Below are positions 37,512-49,391 of a stretch of DNA of 64,000 nt, in pieces. The stretch's first letter is position 1. Each line of letters begins with the position of its first letter. The stretch comes from Paragordius varius (Eukaryota > Nematomorpha), in the NCBI GenBank assembly GCA_964247055.1, contig OZ176055.1, positions 5,146,001-5,210,000 on the forward strand, in the 5' to 3' direction. The notes under the pieces were generated by a model. The model did no database searches, was not told the origin of the DNA, and saw only the letters and a list, made by a program, of their open reading frames with translations. Made by a program: the position numbers and the translations under genes.

Positions 37512-39764
37512 CAGTGATACTCAAACCGCGGCCCTAAGAGTGGCCCTATGACCATATTGATATTTAAATTATTTTTTTATTGGTGAATTTTTAAAATACA
37601 CATAAACGAATTTTCGCTTATTATATTAATTTATTTTCTTTAAATTAAAATTTTGGTAATTTATATTTATTTGAAATGTAGAAAAATTTCCTTACATTTA
37701 AATGATTTCAAAATTTTGGCATACGTTGTTTCTGCATTTTATTTTATTTTCTATTTTAAAATTATTGCATTCCTGTCGAGCTTTCATCCAAACTTGCATA
37801 TACATCTTTCATTGCTATCCTGCATCATTTTTTATTACGCATTAAAATATTTTTCAAATCAACATCATTAATTTTCGACTATTTTTTTATATAATTCAAA
37901 TTCCTTTTTTTGAAAAAATTTACATAATAAATATAAATATAAAGGATGACATCTAATGTTAAAATACGTAAATTATCCGATGAAAATTACTTCTTTTAAA
38001 AAGAGAAGGAGAGGAAAATTTGTAGTTTTAAATAAAAATGGTGTTTGCCTTATATGTAAAGACAACATAATTAAAATACAAATTTGAAAAAGAATTTTCA
38101 ATCAATCATTTTTATGAGGTAAGAAACGAAAAAGAGATCAAGTATACCAGAAAAAAAATCTATTATGTCCATAGCTTTCTCCTAGTAAAAAGCTGTAACA
38201 TTAGCTTAAAATTTGTTATATTTTAGGAAAAAATATGAAACCGTTAATTGATTTCAAAATCAAAGATTGTCTTATGAAGGGTTGCACTTTTTTTATTAGA
38301 TAAATTGCATAATAAAGAGCAAATCATGAGGCAAATAAAAAACTTCAACCTGATTCAACATGTGCTCGACGCATTTAAGTCTAATATTTACAATACATTA
38401 TTGGCTCTGAAAAACTGCAAATATTTTATTATTGATATTTATTCTAGCACTGATATTAGTTCAGCTTCTCAATGTGCGCTCTTCGTGAGATTATGCAACG
38501 ACAACATAATCAACGAGGAATATTTAAAATTTTTTAATAATGAATAATACCACGAAAGAAACTGATTTTTTCGAAATAATTACCTTTTTTTCTATAATAA
38601 TGGTATATTGAATGGGTTTCGATCTGCACAGATGGCTGTCCCTCTATGTTTGGAATAAACAAGGGATTTATTTCTCTTTTGAAAAACAAATATAATTTAC
38701 AAAATATTTTATCCTCTCACACCTTTATCATCAGCAAAACTTGGTTTCTCTTGTAAAAAATGAACTCAATTCAGTAATTAAAACGGTTGTGGATATAGTT
38801 AACCACATCCGTGGCAGAGAATTCAACCCCTGTAAATTTATAAACCTTCTGAAAAATATCCACAGGTTTAATATATTCTTTTGTATACCGCTGTAAGATG
38901 GCTGAGCCTTAGCAAAGTATTAAATAGATTTTTGTAAGACAAAATTATTTATAAATGATAACAGAAAGTTTGACGAGGAAATTAATAGTGACAAATGATG
39001 GATTAGCCTACGTTTGCGACATTACTTATAAACTTAGTATATTCAATACAAGTCGGAGCAAAATAATAACTTAATTCACTAATGGAGATTAATTTAATAA
39101 TAGACAAATATTTAATATTTTTATCTTATAAATGAAATTCAGATTCCAAGCATCATGGAATAATAAAAATTGCTTAAAACTTGTTGAAAATCCATGGCAT
39201 AGGGATATATTCAATATTAAGCAACTTGAACCTTTCGGTTTTGATCAGGTGCATATCATTGAAGAATTCGTAGATATTAAAAATGATCCCAATTTGGAGG
39301 CGATATTAGGAGAACCGTAAAGAAGAAAGATATGTAGAATTTTGGCGAGATATGCCAAATAAATATAATAAAAAATGTGCTCAAGTGATCCTAACTGTTT
39401 TTCCCTCAACTTTAACGTTTAAGACGGCATATTCAAAAATATATATGTCAAAAATACATATAGAGATCGCTAAACCGATGATCATATGGACGACGTATTA
39501 TTAGCCTGTTATGAGGCGAAACCAAATTTTTCAAAAATTAATGGTTAATATCAAAATAAATGTTGTTATTATAATATTTTAATTTTTTAAACTAAATGAT
39601 GCAAAACGAGCTTTTAGCTGGATTTACATTCGATCCGCAAAAAATTCTATAAATATGTGCATATGTGTCAAAGAGCTATGGAATATTTGCGTAGGGTTTT
39701 GTGGCCTTTGATGAAAAAAATAAATTTTATTTGGCCCGTCAAAATTTTTTGGTGAGTACCACTG
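37512..39764 (+). mobile_element. hAT DNA transposon 2, same family, inactive
   Basis: This is a 2253 bp element starting CAGTGATACTCAAACCGCGG and ending GGTGAGTACCACTG. It is flanked by a perfect 8 bp target duplication GTCTAGGG (37504-37511 and 39765-39772). It is collinear with hAT 1 and in the same orientation. Transposase pieces are seen at 38305-38547 (the region before the catalytic core), near 38625 (ICTDGCPSMFG) and at 39132-39320 (WNNKNCLKLVENPWHRDIFN). The frames are broken more than in hAT 1, and the C-terminal TAYSK region is degraded. Judged by decay, it may be the older of the two. Confidence 0.9.
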
Positions 39765-40191
39765 GTCTAGGGTAATAAGATTCCCCAATTTAAATCAAAG
39801 TGTTTAATCATTAATATCGGATTTTTAAAAAGTAACTTAAATGTATATTATTTAACAAATTTTATAAACATTCTGCGCTTTGAGCATGATATGGGATTGT
39901 GAAAGCGTAATTATACATTTAGCCAAATATATTTTATTTTTTGTAAAGGCACCATACAAAACTGGCCTGAAAATACATTAAAGTTAAATTTGGATTTACA
40001 TTTAAATATTGAATATATTGGCACAATTTTTTTTATTTTAGTTAGAAGTTAGTATGTTTTACATTGGTGGATTTTAACAAAGCTTAAACTCTGCAAAATA
40101 ATATTTATTTTTAAAGTTTAATGTTAAATTATATAAAAGGTTTTGAATTTGGTCTACAGCAAAAATAAAACGTTAAATATCTAGCGAGTAT

Positions 40192-40675
40192 TTAATACTT
40201 CGATTCAAATTGGTATCTAAATACCCCAGACTAAATTTAAATTAATATTTTTAAAAAACTACTGAAGGAAACGGTCTCAATTTAAATTTATGCTTCTATC
40301 CTGATAAATATTATATAAATATGCCAAAATATTTTTATAAAATTTTATTTTGAAAAAGCTCCATCTCAAACTACTTCGAGGCCATTTTTATTTTATAAAA
40401 TCTTTGCAAAATATCGTCTTTGTTTAATTTTAAGGGTAAAACTAAAGCTAATTTTTTATATAAATTACATCTAACATTGATAGAAATAGAAAAAGCGGTT
40501 TAGTTTGTATAATTTTTCAATTTGACACATGTCACGTTGACGAAATTTTTACCTTTCGGTTTTAGCTTAAAATAAGTAATATCAAGTATTTTTGAAAAAA
40601 TTTTAGGCCTGGGGTATCCAACTACCCCAATTTGAATCGAAGGACTAAAATGAGTATGTTGTATCCAAGTGTTAA
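40192..40675 (-). mobile_element. MITE-1 copy, reverse, internally deleted
   Basis: It begins TTAATACTTCGATTCAAATT at 40192 and ends TTGTATCCAAGTGTTAA at 40675, with TTAA at both edges. It lacks about 100 bp next to its left terminal region. Its edge is 88 bp from the SEC61G start codon, so it occupies the promoter side of that gene. Confidence 0.85.
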
Positions 40676-40762
40676 TGATCTAAATCAGCATCAATATTTA
40701 TTCATTTTTATCATATTGTTTTTTGTTCCTAGTGATTTATATTTCACATATTACGTATTACG

Positions 40763-40988
<226 letters not shown>

Positions 40989-42823
40989 GAATTTTTTTTC
41001 TATATTATAGTGGCTCATGAAATGGTATTTTAACTTAAAAATGAATATAATCTTTATTACTATTATTTCAACCCATAAATAAATGACTTTTTTATTCGAA
41101 TTTTTGTTTTACCATTGGTGATTTTGGTTTCGAAATCTGGCATATCAAACCGGATTGTTTAAAATTATTAATTTTTGGTCGATGGTATACACCCGGATGA
41201 TAAATGTTCAAATCTCCCAAATGAGGTTATATGTATTAATAAATAATATCAAGTATTTCTTTTTTTAATGACTCTTATATTTTAAATGAAAATAAATATG
41301 ATTTTAATGCGAAAGGGATTTTGTTGTTTTTGATTATGGATGCCAAGATTTACGATGATTAGGTGATTATAATTGGATTAGCATTATGCACTTTGCATGT
41401 TGGGCGATGATGCGGAATTATATGTCTAATATTCTTGCATAGTGGCTGAATTTGGATTGAAATTTTAGATGTATCGATTATGTGCGAATTAATACAATAA
41501 CCAACGCTTTTTACTCAGTTTTTAAATATGTTTGCAAAGATACATTTTTTTATTTAAAAATATTAAAATTTTGGCGGGTGGTTGAATCGGTGCATGTGGG
41601 AGACCCCCTTCTTTGCATTCAATTTATTTGAAAGATTAAAACAACTTCACTACACAAATTAGTGTTAAGATTTTTATATAATTTATTATTTAAAATTTTT
41701 CGCTTAAAGAAAAAATTAATTGCATGAACAAATATTTATAGACCTGAATAGTAACTCAAACTCAGAAAGTGCTTTTTATGGTCCTCTATTCAAACTTGTT
41801 TATTTTCTCTCAAAATTTTAAACTTAAGTAGTTACAAAATAAAAAATTTTGCGGCTAATGATTACCTCTGCAATAAGTTATCTCAAGATAAATAATTCAT
41901 GGCATAACAAATTGACCCTGATTCTTCCACATTTATTATTGAAATATTTTTTGTAAGTTAATGGCACAAGAGTCATATTCAGCAAATATTTTGTCATACT
42001 CATTTAGATTATACATATCTGCAGTGTCAAACAAATATGCAATAATTGTTGGTTTTATATGGAGCACGGCCCTTAAACAAAAAAATATCCGGCCTGTCAA
42101 AATTTTAGGTGAGTAACACTGATATAGAATTATGGAAATAAAGAAATACAATTTTTGAGTAGTTGCTATTAAGCATGAAAAATATTTAAAAACATTTACA
42201 TAACGTTATCTTGTGCGAATAGAGTTACAGAAGGCATCTGAACTAAATATACCTTATGGTTTAAGGTATTGTTTCAAAATAGTCATCAATTTTTATCACG
42301 CGTTTTTTCAAAGAAACCAAGAACAATAAATAAATTAACATGTCGTTCTTACACATAGCGATTTTATAATCTTGCAACGAACCTAGCGATTGTGATTAGG
42401 ACGTTTTGCCTGGATAAATCATTTTTAGAAGATTTATTATTACTAGGGCGTCTAAGTCAATTATAATTGTTAAAAACTCTTTTTTCAAATCATAAAGCTG
42501 CATAAAAATTCTTAATAGAGTGAGCAATTACTAATATTTGGTCGCCAATGAATGTAAATCAGAGAATTTATTACACGATAATTATATATTAGTATAATTT
42601 ATCCACATGTATAATAAATATATTTTTACGAAAAAAGCTAGACAGTTCTATTAAATAAGATTTTTACATTTAGCGTTTCACTAATATCATATATGGTACG
42701 CAAATTATATATACCAAATAATTATTTGTTGAATATTAATATATTTTTTTCCTTATAAAATTGGTTCATTATTGGATGAGATAAACTTTTATATATAAAA
42801 TATCTCTCTTGAGCTCAAGTCTC
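40989..42823. other. Unassigned interval with a hAT 3' scrap
   Basis: About 42010-42121 matches the 3' end of the hAT elements at 35-40 kb (ACGGCCCTTAAAC, CGGCCTGTCAAAATTTTAGG, ending GAGTAACACTG). Small frames on the plus strand at 41140-41290 and 41339-41430 were examined without a family match. The remainder is AT-rich and featureless. Confidence 0.5.
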
Positions 42824-45602
42824 TCATTTTTTAATATTTATGTTTTCAAGTTTTGGATCTTCTTTTGGAATAGGAAGGATAAAAGCAGGATTCTATATTA
42901 ATAGAATATTATAATAATAAAATTATTCTATGTAGTAGAATTAAAAGCTTGTAAATTTTATTCACAATAATTAAATGAAAATACAATTTTTTATAATAAA
43001 AATGATAATGATAAACTACTTTAAAAATAAGAAAAAAAAACTAAATCAAAATTGCATTTAACGCTTTAGAACTTTTCACTTTTTTGTCCGCAATGACATA
43101 TTGGGGTAGTTCTATAACAAGCTCAATCTTGTAAATGAATACTGTTTTGTAAAATATTTTAGTTATTATTAAACCGTGAATTAGATAATAATTTATATTT
43201 ACAGTTTTGTCTAGTTTAAAATTGTGACAGCCCAACACGAATACAGCTGATTTTAAAATCAATAAATATCACATTTTTGCTGGTAAAATATAACCTGAAT
43301 GCTTATTAAAGTTATTTATTTACACTTTTAACCATAAAATACATTTCGCCTATTGTATTAGTGATTTAAAAAAATTAAAAGAGAAAAATGGCGGTGAAAA
43401 GTCCAAGGTTAGGATTTTTTAACAATTTTATTTTTTTAAAAAAAAAATTTATGTAGCATGTGCCTTAGCCGAAGAAAACAGATCTTTTAATTTCGGCATA
43501 ATACCTTAACTTTTAAGACATTCAATTTTCTAATCGGTCTAGGATATCAAAGTACGCCCAAAAGGTGACGAAGTGTTAAAATATCTAAGCTAAATAGTAA
43601 ATCTATATGTGCCAAATGAGGTATTATATTATATCATTCTATCAAATTTTTCTTATTTTGCTATATGTCTGAGCAAAGCAGCGTTGAATAAATCTTTTTA
43701 CGGACATAGTAAAGTTTTTAAATTGTGAATATATATATATGCATTTCAAGTTGGTCCTTGAACAATTCAAGTTGGTCCTTGAACACTTCTAGTTGGTCCT
43801 TTGACTTTTTTTGTTTTGTTTTTGGCTATATCAATCAAATCGTATATCATTTATCTATTTTATCGTTTTTAATCTATTTTCTATTATTTAACCTAAATTT
43901 TAAATCAATATCACCTTTTAATCATTGAAAAACCGTATATCATTAATTTCTTAAAATTAATTTGGTTTAAAGGATTTTAACACGTTAATAAAAAATATAT
44001 AAGTTTTCGGAGTTATTGTTTAAAATTTTTCATTAAAAACATTAAAAATTTTGTTGAATTGGAAAAAAATTAGGTTGGAACAAAAAAGTGGTTTTTGAAT
44101 AAAATTTTAAATTTTTAATGAATAAATATATAATATATAAAGAAAATTAGTTTAAAAATAATAATATTAAAAAATACTTCCAAAAATTATGGTCAAATCA
44201 AAATTTAAAATTTTAAGGACCAATTTGAAGTCAAGAACCAACTTGAAATGTTCAAGGACCAACTTGAAGTGTTCAAGGACCAACTTGAAATGTTCAAGGA
44301 CCATCTTGAAGTGTTCAAGGACACTCTTGAAGTCCAAATGGTATATATATATGTAAAAAAACTTCCATACCAAAAGTTTATAATCGGGATATGTTGACAG
44401 AAAACACGGAATCATATGAGGAATTTGACTTTGGTTCGATAAAGTATGAAGAAATGATGTATCAAAATCCATATCTCTACAATAATATCCATAAATATAA
44501 ACCTGTATTTTAAGTTATATAAAGTCAATAATAATTTACATGGTTTTTCCAAAGAGATTTATGTTCTTGAAATTTCTTTATGTCAACTTGTATATTTACT
44601 CAATATTTAAATATTATCCAAAAATATAACCCTTATAAAATAATTTTAGTGATGATTTTTGTATGCAAGATTAACACTTCATTACTTTTCATTTTTTTGT
44701 CCCAGTTTATATATTGGGGAGTTTACATCCCAGAGTTCAATTTAGTAAATCAAGAGTTTTGAAAGTTTTTTCAGTTAAATTTAATTATTAAATATGGTTC
44801 TCATATATTAGATAAAAAAGCTTATATTTTGTTTTGTGGCCTCAGTTTAAAATTGGAGCAGCTCCAAAGCACGATTGAAACGAACAGCTGTAATTAAAAT
44901 AAATCTAAGTTTTGCTGGTAAAATGCAGCCTAAAAGAAAATGTTTTGAGTTGATATAAAAAAAATTTGTATAATGCGCCTAAAAGGCTAAATTTGGCTTA
45001 ATACCTTAAAAACGATTTAAGATATTCAAATCTTAAAACGCTCTGGATATAAAATACCAAAAGGTAATTGAGTGTTAACACAACAAGATATATTTTGAAA
45101 AGGGCAAAGTTTGCTATAGAGATTTTTTATTTATTTGTTCTCATCAAATTATTCATATACCAGTTTAGTAGATATTATAAATTAATTCTTATAATATTAT
45201 TTTTCTTTATCCAATCATCGTTTAATTTTAAATTAATTTCCCAGGTTGGGCTCAGCTAGTTAAATCAAAAAACTTTGCATTACATCAAATAAAATTGGAC
45301 ATTTAAAAACAACAAAGTTAAGGAAACTTATATAGCACTTACTCTTTATTCAAAATCATTTTATGTTTTTTGTCAAAATTGATATAACCACTTTTGATGG
45401 AAAGCTCCGCGGTTTCTATCAATTTTTGTGTTAAAACCGTGGCATCCTTATTATCCGATTTGCATTTAGTAAGAGAGCCTCTTTTGAATTCATTGATATC
45501 TTTACAATAAAGTGGTGCTAAACTATCCAAATTATAGAAGTTTAAATTACAGTCACCAAAATTTTCAAATTGTAGGGGAATAGAATTCGATATACAATCC
45601 AT
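42824..45602 (-). CDS. Three-exon gene of unknown function
   Basis: Exon 1 is 45602-45343, exon 2 is 44476-44371 and exon 3 is 42892-42824. The exons have GT-AG borders (one donor is GTAAGTGC) and join in frame to give about 144 residues. The protein starts MDCISNSIPLQFENFGDCNL and includes KLIETAELSIKSGYINFDKK. Exon 2 contains FLHTLSNQSQIPHMIPCFLS, and exon 3 ends ILPIPKEDPKLENINIKK. It has no signal peptide or membrane helix and looks like a soluble acidic-to-neutral protein. Exon 1 alone is an 86-codon open frame with balanced composition. The two introns (866 and 1478 nt) are largely filled by MITE-2 and MITE-3 copies. I do not recognise the family. Support is from open frames, splice sites and phase agreement only. 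Confidence 0.65.
43058..43579. mobile_element. MITE-2 copy (TTAA type)
   Basis: It runs from TTAACGCTTTAGAACTTTTC to GACGAAGTGTTAA, with TTAA at both edges, and is about 520 bp. It shares order and phrases with 44671-45078 (TTTTTGTCC, ATATTGGGG, TTTTGCTGGTAAAAT, AAAAGGT..GTGTTAA). It lies in intron 2 of the unknown gene. Its ends resemble MITE-1 (TTAACACT), so the two may use the same transposase. Confidence 0.7.
43729..44352. mobile_element. MITE-3, element with minisatellite-like inverted ends
   Basis: The left arm (43741-43803) carries three units of AAGTTGGTCCTTGAAC; the right arm (44215-44335) carries five or six inverted units, GTTCAAGGACCAACTTGAA. TA runs flank both ends. The middle is AT-rich and shared with 15439-15781. 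Read in frame on the minus strand, the right arm gives a repeated VLEHFKL heptad, part of a meaningless ORF. The element's inner end stops about 20 bp from exon 2 of the unknown gene. Confidence 0.75.
44671..45078. mobile_element. MITE-2 copy (TTAA type), shorter
   Basis: It runs from TTAACACTTCATTACTTTTC to GGTAATTGAGTGTTAA, about 408 bp, with TTAA at both edges. It lies in intron 1 of the unknown minus-strand gene. The ORF at 45068-45259 starts at its edge and is not credible. Confidence 0.7.
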
Positions 45603-46869
45603 ATTTTGTGTATTGCCCTATTATTGTATAAAATCGTTGATTTTTTTTAAATCAGGCAGGATAATTATGATAAAGAATTAATACATTAATAAAGTGTAAA
45701 ATATTTTGAGACAATTTTCCTGAAAAGATGTGGACTCTTTCAAATTCAAAAGTTCATTTATACATTCCAAATGCGCCAAGTATAATCGAGCCATATTTTT
45801 GAATTAATACTCAGTCAAGCCCCACCTGTGTAATAGTTTTTTGAAAGATACAAGTCCATTTTTCGAAAAATTTATAGGCACGTTTTAATATATTTTTAAT
45901 ACGAATGAGCCGAAGTCGGCCAATTTCAATGAGCCGCCATATGACGGTTTTTTGCAAAACTGAATTAAAAATAAATTTTTAAAACAATTATTTTGCCAAG
46001 TTATGAGATTATAACAAACAATAGGGTTTTAAGTCCCACTACATAGACAAATTAGTACAGAGCTTTTCTAATTGCTATATATATATATATAGCACCACCT
46101 TTTAAATACGCATATAAAAATTACGTGGCCAAATTCTATTTCAAGTTATGAGACTTGTTAACATCAATAGTCGTTTATTCCCCGCATAAAGGCAAAAATT
46201 AAGTTGAGCGGTATCACCGCTGAATAGAGCCCCACTCAGATGAGACCATGTAATACTAATAATGGTTTAAAGTACCGGTATGCGCTTTCTAATTTGCCCT
46301 TGAGTGAATCTCAGTATAGGCCACTATATATAACTGGTTTTGAAACTGACTTTCTGAAAACCTACAATACCATATGCATATACTGGTTTTAGGTTTTGCT
46401 AGTATAACGGAAAAAATAAACGATTTTTCAAATTAGCCTCTAATAGGGCTCCATTATTTGGATACGCCAATATGTAAACAACGGCTTTGAAGCTTTTTGC
46501 AAAATGTTTCTGGCTTCTTGGGTAGTTGTAATTTGATAGCCAGTTTAGGAGGGGATCATATTAGAAGTCATATCCGGGTACTTAGCGTTATAAGAATATA
46601 TTGGCAGGATGAATGTCATGTGTATAGACGTCTTTTGGGGTGAAAGATGTTGACTAAAAGTTTATGTATTTGGCAATTAATCGGCCGCCTCTCTTATTTT
46701 TTGGACTAATCTTGGGCGTCTTAAAACAGGGGAATGGTTATCCTCCCCTTTATTGTTGTGGTTTCTAAGGTCGATTCTGACTAACTGCAAAATTGAAAAA
46801 ATATCCTCTCCACTCATTGCGACTATAGGGTTTAATTCAGCTAATGTTTGGTTTATTTCTTTGAGTATG
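45603..46869. other. Unassigned interval, richer in G+C than average
   Basis: Between 45800 and 46900 the sequence is clearly richer in G+C than the flanks but has no open frame of useful length on either strand. It has the look of an old decayed transposon, possibly the body of the LINE whose end is at 46870-46990. A TA microsatellite lies at about 46076-46093. Confidence 0.4.
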
Positions 46870-46990
46870 TTGGCAGCCTAATACGCCAGGTTACATTATG
46901 AGATCCAACTCACTCGAAAAGTCACTAATGCTGGGAAAAAAGAGTGGTCCTCGTAAAAGAGGAAGAACTCGCTGATGGATCACCTCTTTT
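46870..46990 (+). mobile_element. LINE remnant, C-terminal reverse-transcriptase tail
   Basis: The frame reads GYIMRSNSLEKSLMLGKKSG and then PRKRGRTR, stop, WITS. This is the typical tail of many LINE polymerases (LEKTLMLGKIEG.R.RGRQR..WLD). It is one short broken piece, unlike the 22 kb LINE at the same position, so it is probably a different family. Confidence 0.65.
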
Positions 46991-47255
46991 ATATAGTGCT
47001 TATTATAGTCATATTAATATTTTTAATAAATAAAAAGAAGCAATAAATTATAAACTTTCGCCTTGAAAGGCTAAAAAATGATTTATAAAATAAGCTTTTG
47101 CACTTTTAAACGAATCACAATAAAAGATTGCGACTTATCTTACATTAGAAATTTGATAAAAATTTAAAGATATATGTTATATTTCTTGGCAATAGGCTAA
47201 GTCATCAACAAGTTTTTATAGTTTCAAACTGATTATTCTAGTTAAAAGAATTTAA

Positions 47256-47891
47256 CATTTAAAATCTGGAGTGTCCAACGATGGGCTGCATCATTGACTC
47301 AAAAAGCAACGCATCCAAAAAATAAAGATAAAACATAGACTGTATTTTACAAATACAATTCAGCCACTTAACTTAATTTTGACCAATTATAGTCCTAACA
47401 TTTCGGCCAAGAATTTATTTAAAAAATACCTGCATAGTTCAAAAAACGATTTATTACATAATGCAAATGTACAAATTTCTGATATAGACATTGTGAAGGC
47501 CATTTATGTCCTTGTAAACACCTAAATATTTTACTATCGTCCATATTAATTTTAATTTTCTATTGAATAATAAAATACTGGTTACCTTTAAGGTGTCCGT
47601 TAAAAATATTTTTATGCATGCAATTGTAAACCATATGCATTTCTAATTGGTCATTACACATTAAATAATTTGAATAACAATACAATAAATTGAATATTAG
47701 GCTGTTTTCTGATTCTGAAAGTATTAATTAATTTTATAATTTTTTATCATTGCTTTCAACTAATGTTATAAAATAGAATGAAAATCGTAATAGTTGAGAT
47801 TGTTCATTATTTGCAACCCGCAAAAGCTGTGGAGATTATGGCTACATCCATGCTTAAACAAAAAATAAAACCAAAAACATTTGAGTCATGA
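47256..47891 (+). CDS. Candidate coding segments, gene model unresolved
   Basis: On the plus strand an open frame from about 47256 reads NLTFKIWSVQRWAASLTQKA and then THPKNKDKT. A 22 nt GT-AG stretch (47342-47363) follows, and then PLNLILTNYSPNISAKNLFK and KYLHSSKNDLLHNANVQISD, ending IDIVKAIYVLVNT. A TAG codon lies two codons before the 22 nt stretch, so the simple splice does not work as read. A separate ATG frame at 47778-47891 gives MKIVIVEIVHYLQPAKAVEI and then MATSMLKQKIKPKTFES. The composition looks coding but no family is recognised. It could be a decayed gene or a real one with splicing I have not solved. Confidence 0.3.
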
Positions 47892-48911
47892 TTATGTAAA
47901 TTTATAATGATTAACTTAAACATGATTCTTGTTTAAAATGCCAACTAGCAAAAATTGTTAGCAGTAAATCATGCATATTACTATTGTTTTTAATATATTT
48001 ATGATATATTTATTATATTGTTATAAAAAAAATAATTAAAATTACCTGGATACCTATAGCTCGTATCAGATCAAAAACATCTTTAAAAGTACGCTGTATG
48101 CTAAATCATCTGACACACAGAGAAAATTTAATATATTTAGGAAATAAAAACACAGGCGATTTTAGCGAGAGAAAATAAAATTAAAGTTAAGGTAAGACAG
48201 CGGGAAATATGTGATAGGTAAAAAGTAAACAATTTGGTTGTAGATGAAAAGGTATAACTTCGAGATTAATTACCCGTAGAATGTGCAATGTGTTGTTAGT
48301 GTAGCTGATACCTTTGAAGTCCAAAACTTAAATGACAGAAAAATTTGCTTAGTTTATTAATCGTTTCTCCTGTTACTCTATTATTTTCCCATTTGCAATG
48401 GTGTATAGATTATTTGTATAGTTGTTTATAAATTTCTTATAATGTTTTTAAAGAATACATATGGTGTAATTTATATATTATAAAGCTTAAATATACTTAG
48501 TTTAAAATTTGTCATAACAATATAATAAATATCCTGACAATATGCCTCAAACTAAACGCATTCACGACTGTATATGCACACATTTTAAACAGATGAAGGT
48601 ATATTTTATGGATAGCTCACCGACTCTGACAATTGCATCACCAATTGTACGAAAGGGTGTACCCCGTGCTATTGTCATTTTCATATTTTAAGTAAAGGTT
48701 CACAAAGTTTAAATTAAAAGCCTGTTGTCTTCAACTTATATTTCGTAACTTTCTTAAGAAGTATTTTTTCTTCTTATGCTAATGACCGGGCCTTTTTCAT
48801 TTAAAATACCGTTTATTTACCTAGTTCAGACTGTATAGTTTTAAGAATATTCTGATGGATAAATATATCAGGAATGATGCTTTTGGATGGCTATACGAAG
48901 GGAGAAATTTA
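47892..48911. other. Unassigned interval
   Basis: AT-rich. The only notable item is the conserved hairpin-rich block at 48611-48684. Confidence 0.5.
48611..48684. other. Hairpin-rich conserved block, copy 2
   Basis: This is the reverse complement of 19121-19194 with about ten differences. The GGGTGTACCC palindrome is kept. The second stem is shortened to ACAATTG/CAATTGT. The similarity ends abruptly on both sides. Confidence 0.5.
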
Positions 48912-49391
48912 TTAACACGTTGACGGACAATTGCGGCTATAGCCGTCAAAGCGAAGTTCACAATGTGGCATGACTGCTATAGCCGTCCAAAACGAAACGG
49001 TCGTTTTTAGACACTACGGCTATAGCAGCACAAATGTGCACTTACTGGCGTATAGGTAGAAGCATAGTGTCGTGTTTTGAAAACATCTTTTTAGGTTGAA
49101 GTTCATATTTCACCTGTTATACGAGTTGCAGATTCAGTATGTACGTGGTTGTAAAGGGAGTAGTGCGATCGTGTTTTCTATTGAATTTATAGTTCTTATT
49201 GATACGTTTAACGATATTTATTATTATTTATATAACTATACTGGTACCTAATTAAAGGTACTAAATTAATCAAAATTAAGTTTATTTAAGCAGAAAGAGT
49301 AAAACTATACTTTTAACATTCTAAAAATCATAAAAACATATAGTGTCAATTTTCGAACTTCGCTTGTTCCTACTGTCCGTCAACGTGTTAA
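48912..49391. mobile_element. piggyBac-like MITE, CACGTTGACGGACA ends
   Basis: The 472 bp core (48916-49387) has inverted ends CACGTTGACGGACA / TGTCCGTCAACGTG. It is flanked by TTAA on both sides, the target of piggyBac transposases. Inside the left half the palindromic unit CGGCTATAGCCGTC recurs, in whole or in part, about four times. There is no ORF. The TTAA target and terminal sequence make the assignment firm at superfamily level. Confidence 0.85.

Larger units (their letters stand above)
34761..39807 (+). mobile_element. MITE-1 copy split by two hAT transposons
   Basis: The net length is about 530 bp. It begins TTAACATTGAATACACATTC at 34761 and ends AATCAAAGTGTTTAA at 39807. The family sequence is continuous when two inserts and their duplicated targets are skipped: 'tattgggata' leads into 'gaagcatac' across the first hAT, and 'attgtctaggg' into 'taataagattcccc' across the second. 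The MITE therefore predates both hAT insertions. Confidence 0.9.

Noticed and set aside
44167-44472. 101-residue ORF with VLEHFKL heptads as a coiled-coil protein
   Set aside because: The heptads are the MITE-3 minisatellite read in frame. The real coding part is only the exon at 44371-44476.
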